Notes: a model not told the origin generated them from the sequence alone. 64,000 bases of DNA from Sulfurospirillum sp964466465 (GCA_964466465.1 CAYXNJ010000009.1:1-64000); one strand, 5' to 3'; shown: positions 36,030 through 45,333, counted from the first letter of the stretch. Numbers and translations: made by a program.

Positions 36030-36833
36030 ATGCAAAGCAGCTACTATAGCGTTACAGGAGCCATGGTCACTCAGTTTAATAAACTAGACCTCATTTCCAA
36101 TAATCTTGCCAATTTAAATACCACAGCATTTAAAAGAGATGATGTGGTTGTGGGTGATTTTAGACGCATTTTTCAAGAATATAAAGATGAAATGCCCATC
36201 AAAGATAATACAAAAGAGGCAAGTAAGTTTATGAATGCTGTAGGAACAAGAGTTCCACACGTTGTTGAAGAGTATGTAAAATATGAGCAAGGGGGGATTA
36301 GAAACACAGGCAATCCTCTCGACTTTGCTCTAAAACGTGAAGATGCTTTTTTTATGGTGGAAACACCTAATGGTATTCGTTTAACCCAAAATGGCTCTTT
36401 TACACTCAATGGTGAAGGTATCTTAACCACAAAAGAGGGCTACCCTGTTTTGCCTGCGACGTATTTTCAAAATCAGCAGTATATTACAATCCCTGAAGAT
36501 GGTGAGTTAAGAGTTGATAGAAGAGGCGGTATTTATAACCGAGAAGATCAGATAGGCGATCTTATGATCGTTCGAAGTGATGATGTCAAATCTTTACTTA
36601 AAGAAGGGTCTAGTCTTTTTAAGTTTAAAGATGTCCAAGAGGTCACCCAATTAGACGATGGTAATTTGGTGGCGCAAGGTTTTTTAGAAACGAGCAATAT
36701 CAATCCTGTAAGTGAGATGGTTAGCCTCATCGAGACGAATCGTCTTGTTGAAATGTATCAAAAAGTTATGAAATCCCATATGAATGACCTAAACAGTGAT
36801 GCTGTTTCAAAATTAGCATCGACAAAAGCATAA
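36030..36833 (+). CDS. flgG2: Flagellar basal-body rod protein (FlgF/FlgG2 type)
   Basis: A 267-residue rod or hook-basal-body protein. The N-terminus (GAMVTQFNKLDLISNNLANL) carries the conserved flagellar rod motif, the middle has NPLDFALKREDAFFMVETPNG and LTQNGSFTLNGEGILTT, and the C-terminus (VSEMVSLIETNRLVEMYQKV) pairs with it in a coiled coil. The sequence is closer to the FlgF-like paralogue usually placed before flgG in C. jejuni (flgG2). Transcription should come from the sigma54 promoter just upstream. The gap to flgG is 22 bases. Confidence 0.92.
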   Translation: MQSSYYSVTGAMVTQFNKLDLISNNLANLNTTAFKRDDVVVGDFRRIFQEYKDEMPIKDNTKEASKFMNAVGTRVPHVVEEYVKYEQGGIRNTGNPLDFALKREDAFFMVETPNGIRLTQNGSFTLNGEGILTTKEGYPVLPATYFQNQQYITIPEDGELRVDRRGGIYNREDQIGDLMIVRSDDVKSLLKEGSSLFKFKDVQEVTQLDDGNLVAQGFLETSNINPVSEMVSLIETNRLVEMYQKVMKSHMNDLNSDAVSKLASTKA

Positions 36834-36855
36834 ATAATTATTGAAGGAACAATGA

Positions 36856-37644
36856 ATGATTAGATCACTTTATACAGCAGCAACGGGTATGATCGCTCAA
36901 CAAACACAGATCGATACCACTTCAAACAATATCTCAAACGTTAACACGATTGGTTATAAGAAACAACGCGCTGAGTTTGCAGACTTGATGTACCAAACCA
37001 TGACCTATGCGGGGACTTCTACAAGCGGAACTTCAACATCTCCAACAGGTATTGAAATTGGTCTAGGTGTTCGCCCAACAGCTGTTGCAAAAATGTTTAC
37101 CCAAGGTAACTTTAAAGAGACAGGCAACTCCTTAGATATGGCGATTACAGGAAATGGTTTCTTTCAAGTGCAGCTTCCAGATGGAACAACAGGTTATACA
37201 CGAAATGGTTCATTCAAACTCGATGCCGATGGAAATGTGGTCAATAGCGATGGTTACCAACTTATCCCAAACATCGTTATTCCTGCGGATGCAACACAGA
37301 TCAACATTAGTGTAGATGGTATTGTCTCTGTTTTACAAGCAGGACAAACAGCAACAACGGAGATTGGTCAAATTGAGCTTGCAAACTTTATCAATCCAGC
37401 AGGTCTTCACTCTTTAGGCGATAACAATTTTATTAACACTACTGCATCAGGTGACCCTGTCCTTAGTAATCCAGGTTTGAATGGTTTAGGACAAGTTAGA
37501 CAACAATTTGTTGAGATGAGTAACGTAGAACTTGTAGAAGAGATGACAGACCTTATTACAGGTCAACGCGCGTATGAAGCGAACTCAAAAGCAATTACAA
37601 CCAGTGATGAAATGCTTCAAACTGTCAATGCCTTGAAACAATAA
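36856..37644 (+). CDS. flgG: Flagellar distal rod protein FlgG
   Basis: A 262-residue distal rod protein. It begins MIRSLYTAATGMIAQQTQID and has NTIGYKKQRAEFADLMYQTM, GNSLDMAITGNGFFQVQLPD, YTRNGSFKLDADGNVVNSDG, and the C-terminal VEMSNVELVEEMTDLITGQR and YEANSKAITTSDEML, all hallmarks of FlgG. GAAGGAAC precedes the ATG. It shares the sigma54-driven transcript with the upstream rod gene. The small membrane gene follows seven bases after its stop. Confidence 0.97.
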   Translation: MIRSLYTAATGMIAQQTQIDTTSNNISNVNTIGYKKQRAEFADLMYQTMTYAGTSTSGTSTSPTGIEIGLGVRPTAVAKMFTQGNFKETGNSLDMAITGNGFFQVQLPDGTTGYTRNGSFKLDADGNVVNSDGYQLIPNIVIPADATQINISVDGIVSVLQAGQTATTEIGQIELANFINPAGLHSLGDNNFINTTASGDPVLSNPGLNGLGQVRQQFVEMSNVELVEEMTDLITGQRAYEANSKAITTSDEMLQTVNALKQ

Positions 37645-37651
37645 GTTTGAT

Positions 37652-37822
37652 ATGCTGATTCTCGTTCCTATTCTGATCTTGGTCGCGATCATAATCGCGA
37701 TCGATCAGTTTTATTTTAATGACCCAACTCCCAAAAATACGACTTCTCCAAGCGAGAAACATCAAAAAATAAACGATACGAATGCGACACAGAAGTATTT
37801 GGATCGTTATATTAAAAAATAA
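37652..37822 (+). CDS. Small single-pass membrane protein (56 aa)
   Basis: A 56-codon frame starting at ATG 37652, seven bases after flgG, and ending just before azlC. The product has an N-terminal hydrophobic helix (LILVPILILVAIIIAID) and a polar, charged tail ending in DRYIKK, so a short membrane-anchored protein. No family is recognised. Codon use looks like its neighbours (GCG ATC GAT CAG and similar) and the spacing is operon-like, which supports it as real. A poor ribosome site is the main doubt. Confidence 0.6.
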   Translation: MLILVPILILVAIIIAIDQFYFNDPTPKNTTSPSEKHQKINDTNATQKYLDRYIKK

Positions 37823-37843
37823 TTGACACCTCAAAGAAAACGT

Positions 37844-38518
37844 ATGAATTTCTTAACTATTTTTAAACTGACTATTCCTGTGATGATGGGCTATATTCCT
37901 CTTGGAATGGCATTTGGCTTATTGCTTTCAAAGTTACTCATTCCTTGGTATTATGCTTTTTTTATGAGCGTGTTTATCTTTGCAGGCTCAGGTCAGTTTT
38001 TAGCGCTGACTCTTTTTGCTTCCCAAGCCACCATTTTAGAGATAGGCATCGCCACGTTTTTACTCAATCTTCGACATACTTTTTATGGGCTTTCGATGAT
38101 TTCGGCATTTAAAGATTTTTCATGGAAAAAGCACTATCTTATTTTTGGATTGACCGATGAGACGTTTGCACTTTTAAAAACCAGTGACGTGCCTGAGGGA
38201 AACCGTGAAAAAGCGTACCTTTGGATTACGTTTTTAAATCAGTGTTATTGGATTATCGGTAGTGTTTTAGGTGCGCTTTTAGGCAATGTCTTACCGTTTA
38301 ATTATGAAGGCATTGAGTTTTCGCTGACGGCTCTTTTTGTGGTTCTTTCCATTGAGTTATATAAGAAAAATAGACTGCATAAGCCGTTTTTTGTTGCTCT
38401 TATTATCGGGCTTTTTGGCATGATTTTATTTCCACCACAAAAGATGTTGATTTTATCGCTGTGTTTAGCCGCATTTGTATTGATTGTGTTTAAAAGGAGT
38501 ATGGAAAATGGAAAGTAG
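37844..38518 (+). CDS. azlC: AzlC-type branched-chain amino acid exporter, large subunit
   Basis: A 224-residue inner-membrane protein of the AzlC/YgaZ family, exporting branched-chain amino acids or analogues together with AzlD. Motifs: MMGYIPLGMAFGLLLSKL, FAGSGQFLALTLF, NLRHTFYGLSM and FGLTDETFALL, typical for the family, with about six hydrophobic segments. The frame is open to a TTG at 37823, but the ATG at 37844 is preferred. Its end overlaps the azlD start by 11 bases. Confidence 0.9.
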   Translation: MNFLTIFKLTIPVMMGYIPLGMAFGLLLSKLLIPWYYAFFMSVFIFAGSGQFLALTLFASQATILEIGIATFLLNLRHTFYGLSMISAFKDFSWKKHYLIFGLTDETFALLKTSDVPEGNREKAYLWITFLNQCYWIIGSVLGALLGNVLPFNYEGIEFSLTALFVVLSIELYKKNRLHKPFFVALIIGLFGMILFPPQKMLILSLCLAAFVLIVFKRSMENGK

Positions 38519-38831
38519 TTATATCATCGGAAGCATTATAGTCGCAACATTAGCGACCTATGCGACACGTATTATTCCATTTTTACTCTTCCGTACACGT
38601 GAACCTTCGCCACTGATTAAGTACATCGAACTCAATATGCCTTTGATGATTATGGTGATTTTAGTGTTTTACGCGCTTAAAGATGTGAAATGGGAGAGTT
38701 ATCCGTATGGTTTGGCTGAGATTATTGGAGTGAGTGTTGCGATTGTTTTACATGTAAAATTTAAAAATGCGTTGTTAAGCATTTTTATCGCAACACTAAC
38801 GTATATGATACTTATTCAGAATGTCTTTTAG
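38508..38831 (+). CDS. azlD: AzlD-type branched-chain amino acid exporter, small subunit
   Basis: A 107-residue protein with four hydrophobic segments, including TYATRIIPFLLFR, the AzlD/YgaH signature. ATG 38508 is chosen over an upstream GTG at 38484 because AGGAG lies eight bases before it. It forms a pair with azlC. Its last four bases overlap the convergent PhnA-like gene. A TTTTACATGTAAAA palindrome occurs inside the coding region (38746-38759). Confidence 0.88.
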   Translation: MESSYIIGSIIVATLATYATRIIPFLLFRTREPSPLIKYIELNMPLMIMVILVFYALKDVKWESYPYGLAEIIGVSVAIVLHVKFKNALLSIFIATLTYMILIQNVF

Positions 38832-39166
38832 GCTTTTTTCACAAACTCAGATTTAAGACCCATAGCGCCAATGCCATCAACTTTACAGTCAAGATTGTGA
38901 TCGCTCTCATAGTTTAGGCGGATATTTTTCACTTTTGTTCCACCTTTGATGACCGCAGATGAGCCTTTAAGCTTGAGGTCTTTGATGACGACAACAGTGT
39001 CACCATCGCTAAGGATTGTGCCATGTGCATCTTTGATAACGCTCGTGGACTCTTCGCTTGAAGCACCATTTTTAGGCCATTCATGGGCACATTCAGGACA
39101 GATGATCATCTCGCCATCTTCATAAGTATATTCACAGTTACATTTAGGGCAAGCAGGTAGTTGCAT
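38828..39166 (-). CDS. Zinc-ribbon protein of the PhnA/YjdM family
   Basis: A 112-residue cytosolic protein. The N-terminal zinc ribbon is CPKCNCEYTYEDGEMIICPE followed by CAHEW, and the C-terminal PhnA domain has DAHGTILSDGDTVVVIKDLK, LKGSSAVIKGGTKVKNIRL and the IGAMGLKSEFVKK ending. It was once annotated as alkylphosphonate utilisation protein, but no phosphonate catabolic function is supported. GAGAGAA precedes the ATG. It stands alone on the minus strand, convergent with azlD. Confidence 0.92.
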   Translation of the reverse strand: MQLPACPKCNCEYTYEDGEMIICPECAHEWPKNGASSEESTSVIKDAHGTILSDGDTVVVIKDLKLKGSSAVIKGGTKVKNIRLNYESDHNLDCKVDGIGAMGLKSEFVKKA

Positions 39167-39237
39167 CGTATTCTCTCTTTTGTTTTATATGATTGGTATA
39201 AGTATGCCTTATATTGCCTCAAAAAGAGCTAAACAGC

Positions 39238-39720
39238 TTAGCGTCTTAAAAGAAAGGGAAACTCTCGGTCTCTTTCATAGCGTTTCATTTTTTCATCATA
39301 GCGATCAATGGCGGTGACCATATCGCGTGCAAATTCGTAGCCAATAATATAATCTTTTTGATTGATATGAAGCGTTTGCATGCCTTGTAAAGCGGCATCA
39401 TACATAAGGGCTTCTTTAATCGTTTCAGCATGACCGTTGGTGAGACGACGAATATCATGTCCTAGACCTGTCACCCACAAATCCATAAATTCAACTCGAA
39501 ATGGCAAAACTTTTCCCCATGTACGTTCTACTAATACAGCATTTTTTAACGAAAATTCATGGAACATGATGGTGTCTTGATCTTGATTGTAAACGGCAAT
39601 GATTTGATTTGGCATTGGTTTAAAGACAGGATTAATGGTCGCTAGATTGACCTCTTTTGGGGCACATCCACTAAGTATCAATACTAAAAAAAGCAGAAGC
39701 GTTGTGAAAAGGGTACGCAT
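39238..39720 (-). CDS. Putative lipoprotein of unknown function
   Basis: A 160-residue protein with a lipoprotein signal peptide: a hydrophobic core followed by LILSGC, so Cys 19 is probably acylated. The mature part has no recognised domain, with FHEFSLKNAVLVERTWGKVL and a charged C-terminus (DEKMKRYERDREFPFLLRR). It is a single gene between the PhnA-like gene and the prp operon, with AAGGACA before the ATG. Function unknown. Confidence 0.78.
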   Translation of the reverse strand: MRTLFTTLLLFLVLILSGCAPKEVNLATINPVFKPMPNQIIAVYNQDQDTIMFHEFSLKNAVLVERTWGKVLPFRVEFMDLWVTGLGHDIRRLTNGHAETIKEALMYDAALQGMQTLHINQKDYIIGYEFARDMVTAIDRYDEKMKRYERDREFPFLLRR

Positions 39721-39792
39721 AACATGTCCTTATGGGTAAAAAACAAGATATGCTATTGTACATTATAAATGTTAATGAAAAGAAGAGAGAAA

Positions 39793-39814
39793 GAAGCCCC
39801 TATTAAAGGGCTTC
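39793..39814 (-). terminator. Terminator after prpD
   Basis: On the minus strand GAAGCCC and GGGCTTC form a 7 bp stem with a 7-8 base loop, followed by a pyrimidine-rich T tract, eight bases after the prpD stop. It ends the prp operon. Confidence 0.75.
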
Positions 39815-39821
39815 GTAGAGG

Positions 39822-41276
39822 TTATAGTGCAAAAAGGTCGCTAAATTCGTTGAAATTCATCGCTTCTAGGCTTTCTTGGTTCGCGCAGATGCGCTCAATG
39901 GTTGCACACTGTTTTGGACTCAGCCTGCCTGCTAAATTGTGTCTAAATTTCGAGATAAGAAGCGGAATGCCATCTTTGCGTCTGCGTTTATGACCAATTG
40001 GGTATTCTACCTCGACTTTCTCGCTTTTTGTGCCATCTTTGTAGAAGATTTGCACCGCATTGGCGATGGAGCGCTTGTCGGCTTCTAAGTACTCTTTGGT
40101 GTAGCGTGCATCAACAACCACTTCCATTTTATCGCGGAGTTTATCGACACGAGGGTCGCTTGCATAGGCATCTTCATAATGTTCTGCAATTAAGTTTCCA
40201 TGAATGAGTGGAATGGCGACCATGTACTGAATGCAGTGGTCACGATCCGCTGGGTTGGCAAGAGGTCCTACTTTGTTGATGATGCGATGACCTGATTCTT
40301 GGGTGGTAATGACGATTTTCTCGATATTGTCAAGTTTATTTTTGACTTCATTGTGAAGTTTTACCGCACACTCAACGGCTGTTTGAGCATGAAATTCAGC
40401 AGGGAAGCTGATTTTAAACAGCACTTGCTCCATGACGTAACTGCCAAACGGTTGAGGAATAGTCAGTTTTTTACCGCCCATCTTGACATCTTCATAACCC
40501 CAAAATTTTGCACTCAAAGCGGAAGGGTAACCCATCTCACCTGCAAGCGCTTTAAGGGCAAGGTTAACACCACGACTGCTGGCATCACCTGCTGCCCATG
40601 ATTTGCGAGAGCCCGTATTTGGGGCATGGCGATAACAACGAAGCGCTCCACCATCGACCCACGCGTGTGAAACGGCATTGCGAATTTCTTCAAACGTTCC
40701 TCCAAGCATCGCCGCAGCAACCGCGGTAGAAGCGATACGAACGAGTAGTACGTGATCCATTCCCTCTTTGTTGAAGCAGTTTTCAAGAGCCAAAATACCT
40801 TGAATTTCATGCGCTTTGATCATTGCGGTTAAAATGTCTTTGACTTTAAGCGGTGCTTTTCCCTCGCTGATGTTTCTACGACTGATGTAATCGCCCACCG
40901 CCCAAATCGCACCTAGGTTATCACTCGGATGTCCCCATTCAGCGGCTAACCATGTATCGTTAAAATCAAGCCAACGTACCATCGCACCCACGTTAAATGC
41001 AGCGCGCTCTGGGTCAAGTTGGTACGAAGTCCCTGGCACTTTCGCGCCCAAATGTGGCATTGTTGCACCTGGTACAACAGGACCTAAAAGTTTGGTGCAT
41101 TGTGGAAATTTAAGTGCGAGTAGTCCACAGCCAAGTGTATCCATCAAACAGTAACGTGCCGTATTGTAGGCATCATCGCTATTGATGACAAAATCAGACG
41201 CATAGCGTGCAATGTCTGTTAAAAGTGGATCAAAATCAGGTCGTTTGGTATCTAAAATACCCATATCTGTACTCAT
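39822..41276 (-). CDS. prpD: 2-methylcitrate dehydratase
   Basis: Dehydrates 2-methylcitrate in the methylcitrate cycle. 484 residues, the normal length for iron-sulfur-free PrpD. Seen: YCLMDTLGCGLLALKFP near the N-terminus, RWLDFNDTWLAAEWGHPSDN, GILALENCFNKEG, HAWVDGGALRCYRHAPN and AAGDASSRGVNLALKA; these match the MmgE/PrpD family. AAGGAACACC precedes the ATG. It is the last gene of the prp operon, 13 bases after prpC, with a terminator after it. Confidence 0.95.
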   Translation of the reverse strand: MSTDMGILDTKRPDFDPLLTDIARYASDFVINSDDAYNTARYCLMDTLGCGLLALKFPQCTKLLGPVVPGATMPHLGAKVPGTSYQLDPERAAFNVGAMVRWLDFNDTWLAAEWGHPSDNLGAIWAVGDYISRRNISEGKAPLKVKDILTAMIKAHEIQGILALENCFNKEGMDHVLLVRIASTAVAAAMLGGTFEEIRNAVSHAWVDGGALRCYRHAPNTGSRKSWAAGDASSRGVNLALKALAGEMGYPSALSAKFWGYEDVKMGGKKLTIPQPFGSYVMEQVLFKISFPAEFHAQTAVECAVKLHNEVKNKLDNIEKIVITTQESGHRIINKVGPLANPADRDHCIQYMVAIPLIHGNLIAEHYEDAYASDPRVDKLRDKMEVVVDARYTKEYLEADKRSIANAVQIFYKDGTKSEKVEVEYPIGHKRRRKDGIPLLISKFRHNLAGRLSPKQCATIERICANQESLEAMNFNEFSDLFAL

Positions 41277-41289
41277 GGTGTTCCTTTAA

Positions 41290-42420
41290 TTATCTGTTTT
41301 TAATGTCAACATAGGCTCGATTCTCTGGTCCTATGTATTCTGAACTTGGACGAATGAGTTTATTGTCCCCTCGTTGTTCGACTACGTGCGCTGCCCAACC
41401 TGCTGTGCGGCTCATGACGAAAATTGGCGTAAAGTACGCTGTAGGAATGCCCATAAAATGGTAGGTAGAAGCGCTGTAAAAATCAAGATTTGGAAAGAGT
41501 TTTTTCTCATCCCACATCACTTTTTCAATGGCTTCTGAGATAGGGAAGATGGAGGTATTGCCCACATCATCGGCAAGTTTACGCGACCACTCTTTGATGA
41601 CGATGTTGCGTGGGTCGTTGCTGACATAGACACGATGTCCAAAGCCCATGATTTTAGCTTTACTCGCCAGTTTTGCATGAATACCGCTGGTTGCTTGAGA
41701 CGCTGAGGTGTACTCAGAGATAAGCTCCATTGCCGCTTCATTTGCTCCACCGTGTAACGGTCCACGAAGTACACCAATCGCTGCGGTGATAGCAGAATAA
41801 ATGTCTGAAAGTGTCGATGCCCCGATGCGTGCCGCAAAGGTTGAGGCATTAAACTCGTGCTCTGCATAGAGAATCAACGAGACGTGCATCGCTTTGATCC
41901 ACAGTTCGCTTGGTTGTTTGTTGTGCAGTTTTTCTAGGAAATAACCACCGATGGTGTCTTGTGAACTGTTGGTATCGATCTCTTTGCCATTGATGTGATA
42001 GTGATGCCAGTAGAGTAAGATCGAAGGAAAAATGCCCATCAAACGAGTGATTTTCGCATCTTGGTCACTAAAATCATCGGCTTCTGGTTCCAAACACCCC
42101 AGTGCAGAACAGCCTGTACGCATGATGTCCATTGGGTGGGCATTCTTAGGTAAAGAGCGAAGAACGACTTTGAGTGCTTCTGGTAATGCACGTGCTTTGA
42201 TAAGTTCTTTTTTATAGGTTTCAAGCTCATTTTGTGTTGGTAAAACTCCTTTGGTTAAAAGGTAGGAAACTTCTTCAAAGGTTGCATGTTTTGCCAAATC
42301 GTAAATGTCATAGCCTCGATAATTCAGACCATGTCCTGTTCCTACGGTACAAATAGCAGAACGCCCTGCAACAATTCCCGCGAGTCCACCCGTTTTTTTT
42401 GTCTCTTTTGCTGCTTCCAT
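41290..42420 (-). CDS. prpC: 2-methylcitrate synthase
   Basis: Condenses propionyl-CoA with oxaloacetate. 376 residues, the short citrate-synthase length of PrpC. Motifs: GLAGIVAGRSAICTVGTGHG at the N-terminus, YRGYDIYDLAKHATFEEVSY, the catalytic His of LHGGANEAAMELI, GFGHRVYVSNDPR and DFYSAS with the catalytic Asp. A 118-base gap with a hairpin and a palindrome separates it from prpB, the largest gap in the operon. A separate citrate synthase is expected elsewhere in the genome. Confidence 0.95.
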   Translation of the reverse strand: MEAAKETKKTGGLAGIVAGRSAICTVGTGHGLNYRGYDIYDLAKHATFEEVSYLLTKGVLPTQNELETYKKELIKARALPEALKVVLRSLPKNAHPMDIMRTGCSALGCLEPEADDFSDQDAKITRLMGIFPSILLYWHHYHINGKEIDTNSSQDTIGGYFLEKLHNKQPSELWIKAMHVSLILYAEHEFNASTFAARIGASTLSDIYSAITAAIGVLRGPLHGGANEAAMELISEYTSASQATSGIHAKLASKAKIMGFGHRVYVSNDPRNIVIKEWSRKLADDVGNTSIFPISEAIEKVMWDEKKLFPNLDFYSASTYHFMGIPTAYFTPIFVMSRTAGWAAHVVEQRGDNKLIRPSSEYIGPENRAYVDIKNR

Positions 42421-42500
42421 AGTTCTTCCTTAGTCTTTATTTTTACACGGCAAAGAAGCAAAGCTCCTTTACCTACGTTAGCCACTAGGGCGCTAAAGCT

Positions 42501-42517
42501 TGCCAACAGTGTTGGCA
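42501..42517. repeat. Stem-loop in the prpB-prpC gap
   Basis: TGCCAAC-AGT-GTTGGCA is a perfect 7 bp hairpin. It sits in the 118-base gap between prpB and prpC and, with the palindrome at 42523-42536, could mark mRNA processing or partial termination. Confidence 0.45.
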
Positions 42518-42522
42518 GAAAT

Positions 42523-42536
42523 GTTTACATGTAAAC
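42523..42536. repeat. GTTTACATGTAAAC palindrome after prpB
   Basis: A perfect 14-base palindrome two bases after the prpB stop (minus strand). Near-identical palindromes occur at 46425-46438 and 63435-63448. Confidence 0.5.
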
Positions 42537-42538
42537 GA

Positions 42539-43426
42539 TTACTTTTGATCTTTCCCTGTAAACAACGCGTCAATTTTCTCTTCAAAGGCGTGATAATTCA
42601 ACATATCGTACAGCTCTGCACGTGTTTGCATGAGTGGAATCGAATTTTTCTGGCTACCATTTTTCAAGATGTCTTTAAAGACGGTCAACGCAGCTTGATT
42701 CATTGCTCGAAAACCAGAAAGTGGGTAAAGAACCATCGAAATGCCAACAGATTCAAGCTGATCACACGTAAAGTAGGGCGTTTGACCAAATTCAGTGATG
42801 TTGGCAAGTACGGGTACTTTGATGATTTTGGTAAATTGTTTGTACTCTTCTAAGGTATGAATGGCTTCAGCAAAGATCATATCTGCACCTGCTTCGACAT
42901 AGGCTGATGCACGATCGAGCGCTGCTTGTTGCCCTTCCATTGCGTGTGCGTCGGTGCGTGCCATGACGACAAATTCATCATCGATTTTGCCATCGACGGC
43001 TGCTTTGATGCGATCTACCATCTCTTCTGTGCTCACAAGCTCTTTATTGGGGCGATGACCGCAACGTTTTTGTGCGACTTGGTCTTCGATGTGACATGCT
43101 GCCGCACCTGCACGGGTAAGCTCTTTGATGGTGCGAGCGATGTTAAATGCACCTCCCCAACCCGTGTCCGCATCAACCAAAAGCGGAAGAGAGCTTGCAC
43201 TGGTGATGCGTCTGACATCGATGCACACATCTTCAAGGTTCGTCATACCAAGATCAGGAAGTCCGATGCTCGCATTGGCAACGCCTGCACCGCTAAGGTA
43301 AAGGGCTTTATGACCAACACGCTCTGCTTGCATCGCACTGTACGCGTTAATGACACCGACGATTTGAAGCGGATGGTTTTCTTGAACCGCTTTTCTAAAT
43401 TGTGCTCCTGCGCTCTTCATACTCAT
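42539..43426 (-). CDS. prpB: 2-methylisocitrate lyase
   Basis: Cleaves 2-methylisocitrate to pyruvate and succinate. 295 residues as usual. The isocitrate-lyase-superfamily signature KRCGH with the active-site Cys lies in HIEDQVAQKRCGHRPNK; the substrate-binding LVDADTGWGGAFNIARTI and MARTDAHAMEG are also clear. The ATG overlaps the prpE stop by four bases (ATGA), with AAGGA upstream. It lacks the longer insertions of isocitrate lyases. Confidence 0.96.
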   Translation of the reverse strand: MSMKSAGAQFRKAVQENHPLQIVGVINAYSAMQAERVGHKALYLSGAGVANASIGLPDLGMTNLEDVCIDVRRITSASSLPLLVDADTGWGGAFNIARTIKELTRAGAAACHIEDQVAQKRCGHRPNKELVSTEEMVDRIKAAVDGKIDDEFVVMARTDAHAMEGQQAALDRASAYVEAGADMIFAEAIHTLEEYKQFTKIIKVPVLANITEFGQTPYFTCDQLESVGISMVLYPLSGFRAMNQAALTVFKDILKNGSQKNSIPLMQTRAELYDMLNYHAFEEKIDALFTGKDQK

Positions 43427-45333
43427 TTTTTTCCTTTTTTAGGGATTGGGTATCCTAGTTTTTCGATTGATTTTTGAATGTCTGCTAAAACACTTTCATC
43501 TTCAATGGTTGAGGGAACACTCCACTCTTTGCCATCTGCCATAGAGCGCATCGTGGCTCGCAAGATCTTTCCGCTGCGTGTTTTAGGGAGTTTTTCAATG
43601 ACGGTAGCCAGTTTGAGTGCCGCAACGGCACCGATCTCTTCACGAACCAACTGTACGACACCCTCAGCGATGGAGCGATGATCACGCTCGATGCCATCTT
43701 TGAGCACCACAAACGCCATTGGTACTTCACCTTTAAGCTCATCGTCCACGCCGATAACCGCACACTCTGCGATGTCAGGATGTTTAGAGATAACCTCTTC
43801 CATTTCACCCGTAGAGAGACGGTGTCCTGCAACGTTGATAACACCATCCATCCTACCCATTACCCACACATAGCCATCTTCGTCGATGTAACCGCTATCG
43901 CCCGTGAGGTAATACCCTGGGTAAAAGCTGAGGTAGGACTTTTTATAACGCGTGTCATCCGACCAAATGCTCATCAGACATGAAGGAGGAAGCGGGAGTT
44001 TTAACACCAAGTTACCCAGTTGGTTTGGTTTGCACTCATTGCCTTGTTCATCGAGGACTTTGAGGTTAAAGCCTGGCATTGGTTTGGTTGGAGAGCCAGC
44101 TTTTATAGGCAGTGGGTCAAGTCCCATAGGATTGGCGGCAATCGCCCAGCCTGTTTCTGTTTGCCACCAGTGGTCGATAGCAGGTTTTTGAGTGATTTTA
44201 GTAATCCACTCAAGCGTATCGCTATCGCAGCGCTCGCCTGCTAGGAAGATACTTTTAAGGGCACTTAGGTCGTATTTTTTAACCCATTCGCCTTGGCTAT
44301 CTTCTTTTTTGATGGCACGAAATGCTGTTGGAGCTGCAAAAAGGATGTTGACTTTGTACTCACTACATACTCTCCAAAAAGCCCCAGGATTGGGGGTGCG
44401 TACAGGCTTTCCTTCGTACACAACGGTAGTACAGCCATTCATCAGTGGTCCATAAACGATGTACGAGTGTCCGACAACCCAGCCCACATCGCTTGCTGCC
44501 CAAAAGACATCGCCTGGTTTGGCGTTATACACATTGTCCATCGACCATTTCATGGCTACGGAGTGACCGCCATTGGAGCGAATAACCCCTTTAGGTTTGC
44601 CTGTGGTGCCTGACGTGTAGAGAATGTAAAGAGGGTCGGTTGCATCGACAGGGACACATTCGACCAAGCCTGCTTTTTCTTCTTCCACTTCCCAGTCGAT
44701 GTCACGCCATGGAAGCATATTGGCTCGCTCTTGCGGACGTTGCCAGATAAGGCAGGTAGTTGGTTTGTGGGTGGATTGTTTGATGGCTTCATCAAGGAGT
44801 GGTTTGTATTTGATAAGCTTACTGATCTCAATACCGCACGATGCGCTAATGATAACACGTGGCTTTGCATCTTCAATACGAGTCGCAAGTTCGTGTGCTG
44901 CAAATCCGCCAAAAACAACCGAGTGAATCGCTCCAATGCGCGCACATGCCAGCATCGCGATGACCGCCTCAGGAATCATCGGCATATAGATGACAACACG
45001 ATCACCCTTTACAACGCCTTTACTCACAAGAATAGATGCGGTTTTAGAGACTCGTTGACGCAGTTCTCTGTAGGTATAGGTGCGTTTGGTGTCGGTAACA
45101 GGGGAGTCGTAGATGATGGCAAGTTGGTCACCTCTGCCATTGTCAATGTGTAAGTCCAGTGCATTGTAACAGCTGTTCATGCACCCACCCACAAACCATC
45201 TATAGTGGTTATCGACTACATCTAGGACTTTGTCCCATTGGTGATACCAATGAACTTTCGTCGCCGCTTGTGCCCAAAATTTTTCGGGATTTTCAATAGA
45301 CTCTTTGTAGGTTGACTCATACTTCAATGACAC
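43423..45333 (-). CDS. prpE: Propionyl-CoA synthetase
   Basis: Activates propionate to propionyl-CoA, feeding prpC. 636 residues. Motifs: YTSGTTGKPKGVIRSNGGH, DHWWQTETGWAIAANPMG, GRMDGVINVAGHRLSTGEME, KTRSGKILRATMRSM; the NGGH after the P-loop and the AANPMGLDPLP region fit PrpE rather than Acs. The frame is open to a TTG at 45363, but a -10 TATAAT on the minus strand at 45368-45363 would start transcription after it. GTG 45333 with AGGAG five bases upstream is therefore chosen. First gene of the operon. Confidence 0.94.
   Translation of the reverse strand: MSLKYESTYKESIENPEKFWAQAATKVHWYHQWDKVLDVVDNHYRWFVGGCMNSCYNALDLHIDNGRGDQLAIIYDSPVTDTKRTYTYRELRQRVSKTASILVSKGVVKGDRVVIYMPMIPEAVIAMLACARIGAIHSVVFGGFAAHELATRIEDAKPRVIISASCGIEISKLIKYKPLLDEAIKQSTHKPTTCLIWQRPQERANMLPWRDIDWEVEEEKAGLVECVPVDATDPLYILYTSGTTGKPKGVIRSNGGHSVAMKWSMDNVYNAKPGDVFWAASDVGWVVGHSYIVYGPLMNGCTTVVYEGKPVRTPNPGAFWRVCSEYKVNILFAAPTAFRAIKKEDSQGEWVKKYDLSALKSIFLAGERCDSDTLEWITKITQKPAIDHWWQTETGWAIAANPMGLDPLPIKAGSPTKPMPGFNLKVLDEQGNECKPNQLGNLVLKLPLPPSCLMSIWSDDTRYKKSYLSFYPGYYLTGDSGYIDEDGYVWVMGRMDGVINVAGHRLSTGEMEEVISKHPDIAECAVIGVDDELKGEVPMAFVVLKDGIERDHRSIAEGVVQLVREEIGAVAALKLATVIEKLPKTRSGKILRATMRSMADGKEWSVPSTIEDESVLADIQKSIEKLGYPIPKKGKK

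Noticed and set aside
38746..38759. TTTTACATGTAAAA palindrome as an operator
   Set aside because: It is inside the azlD coding region, encoding ordinary residues; kept only as a note on the recurrent motif.
42926..43477. 183-codon plus-strand frame opposite prpB and the end of prpE
   Set aside because: Cys- and His-rich translation typical of antisense frames; the minus-strand genes are certain.
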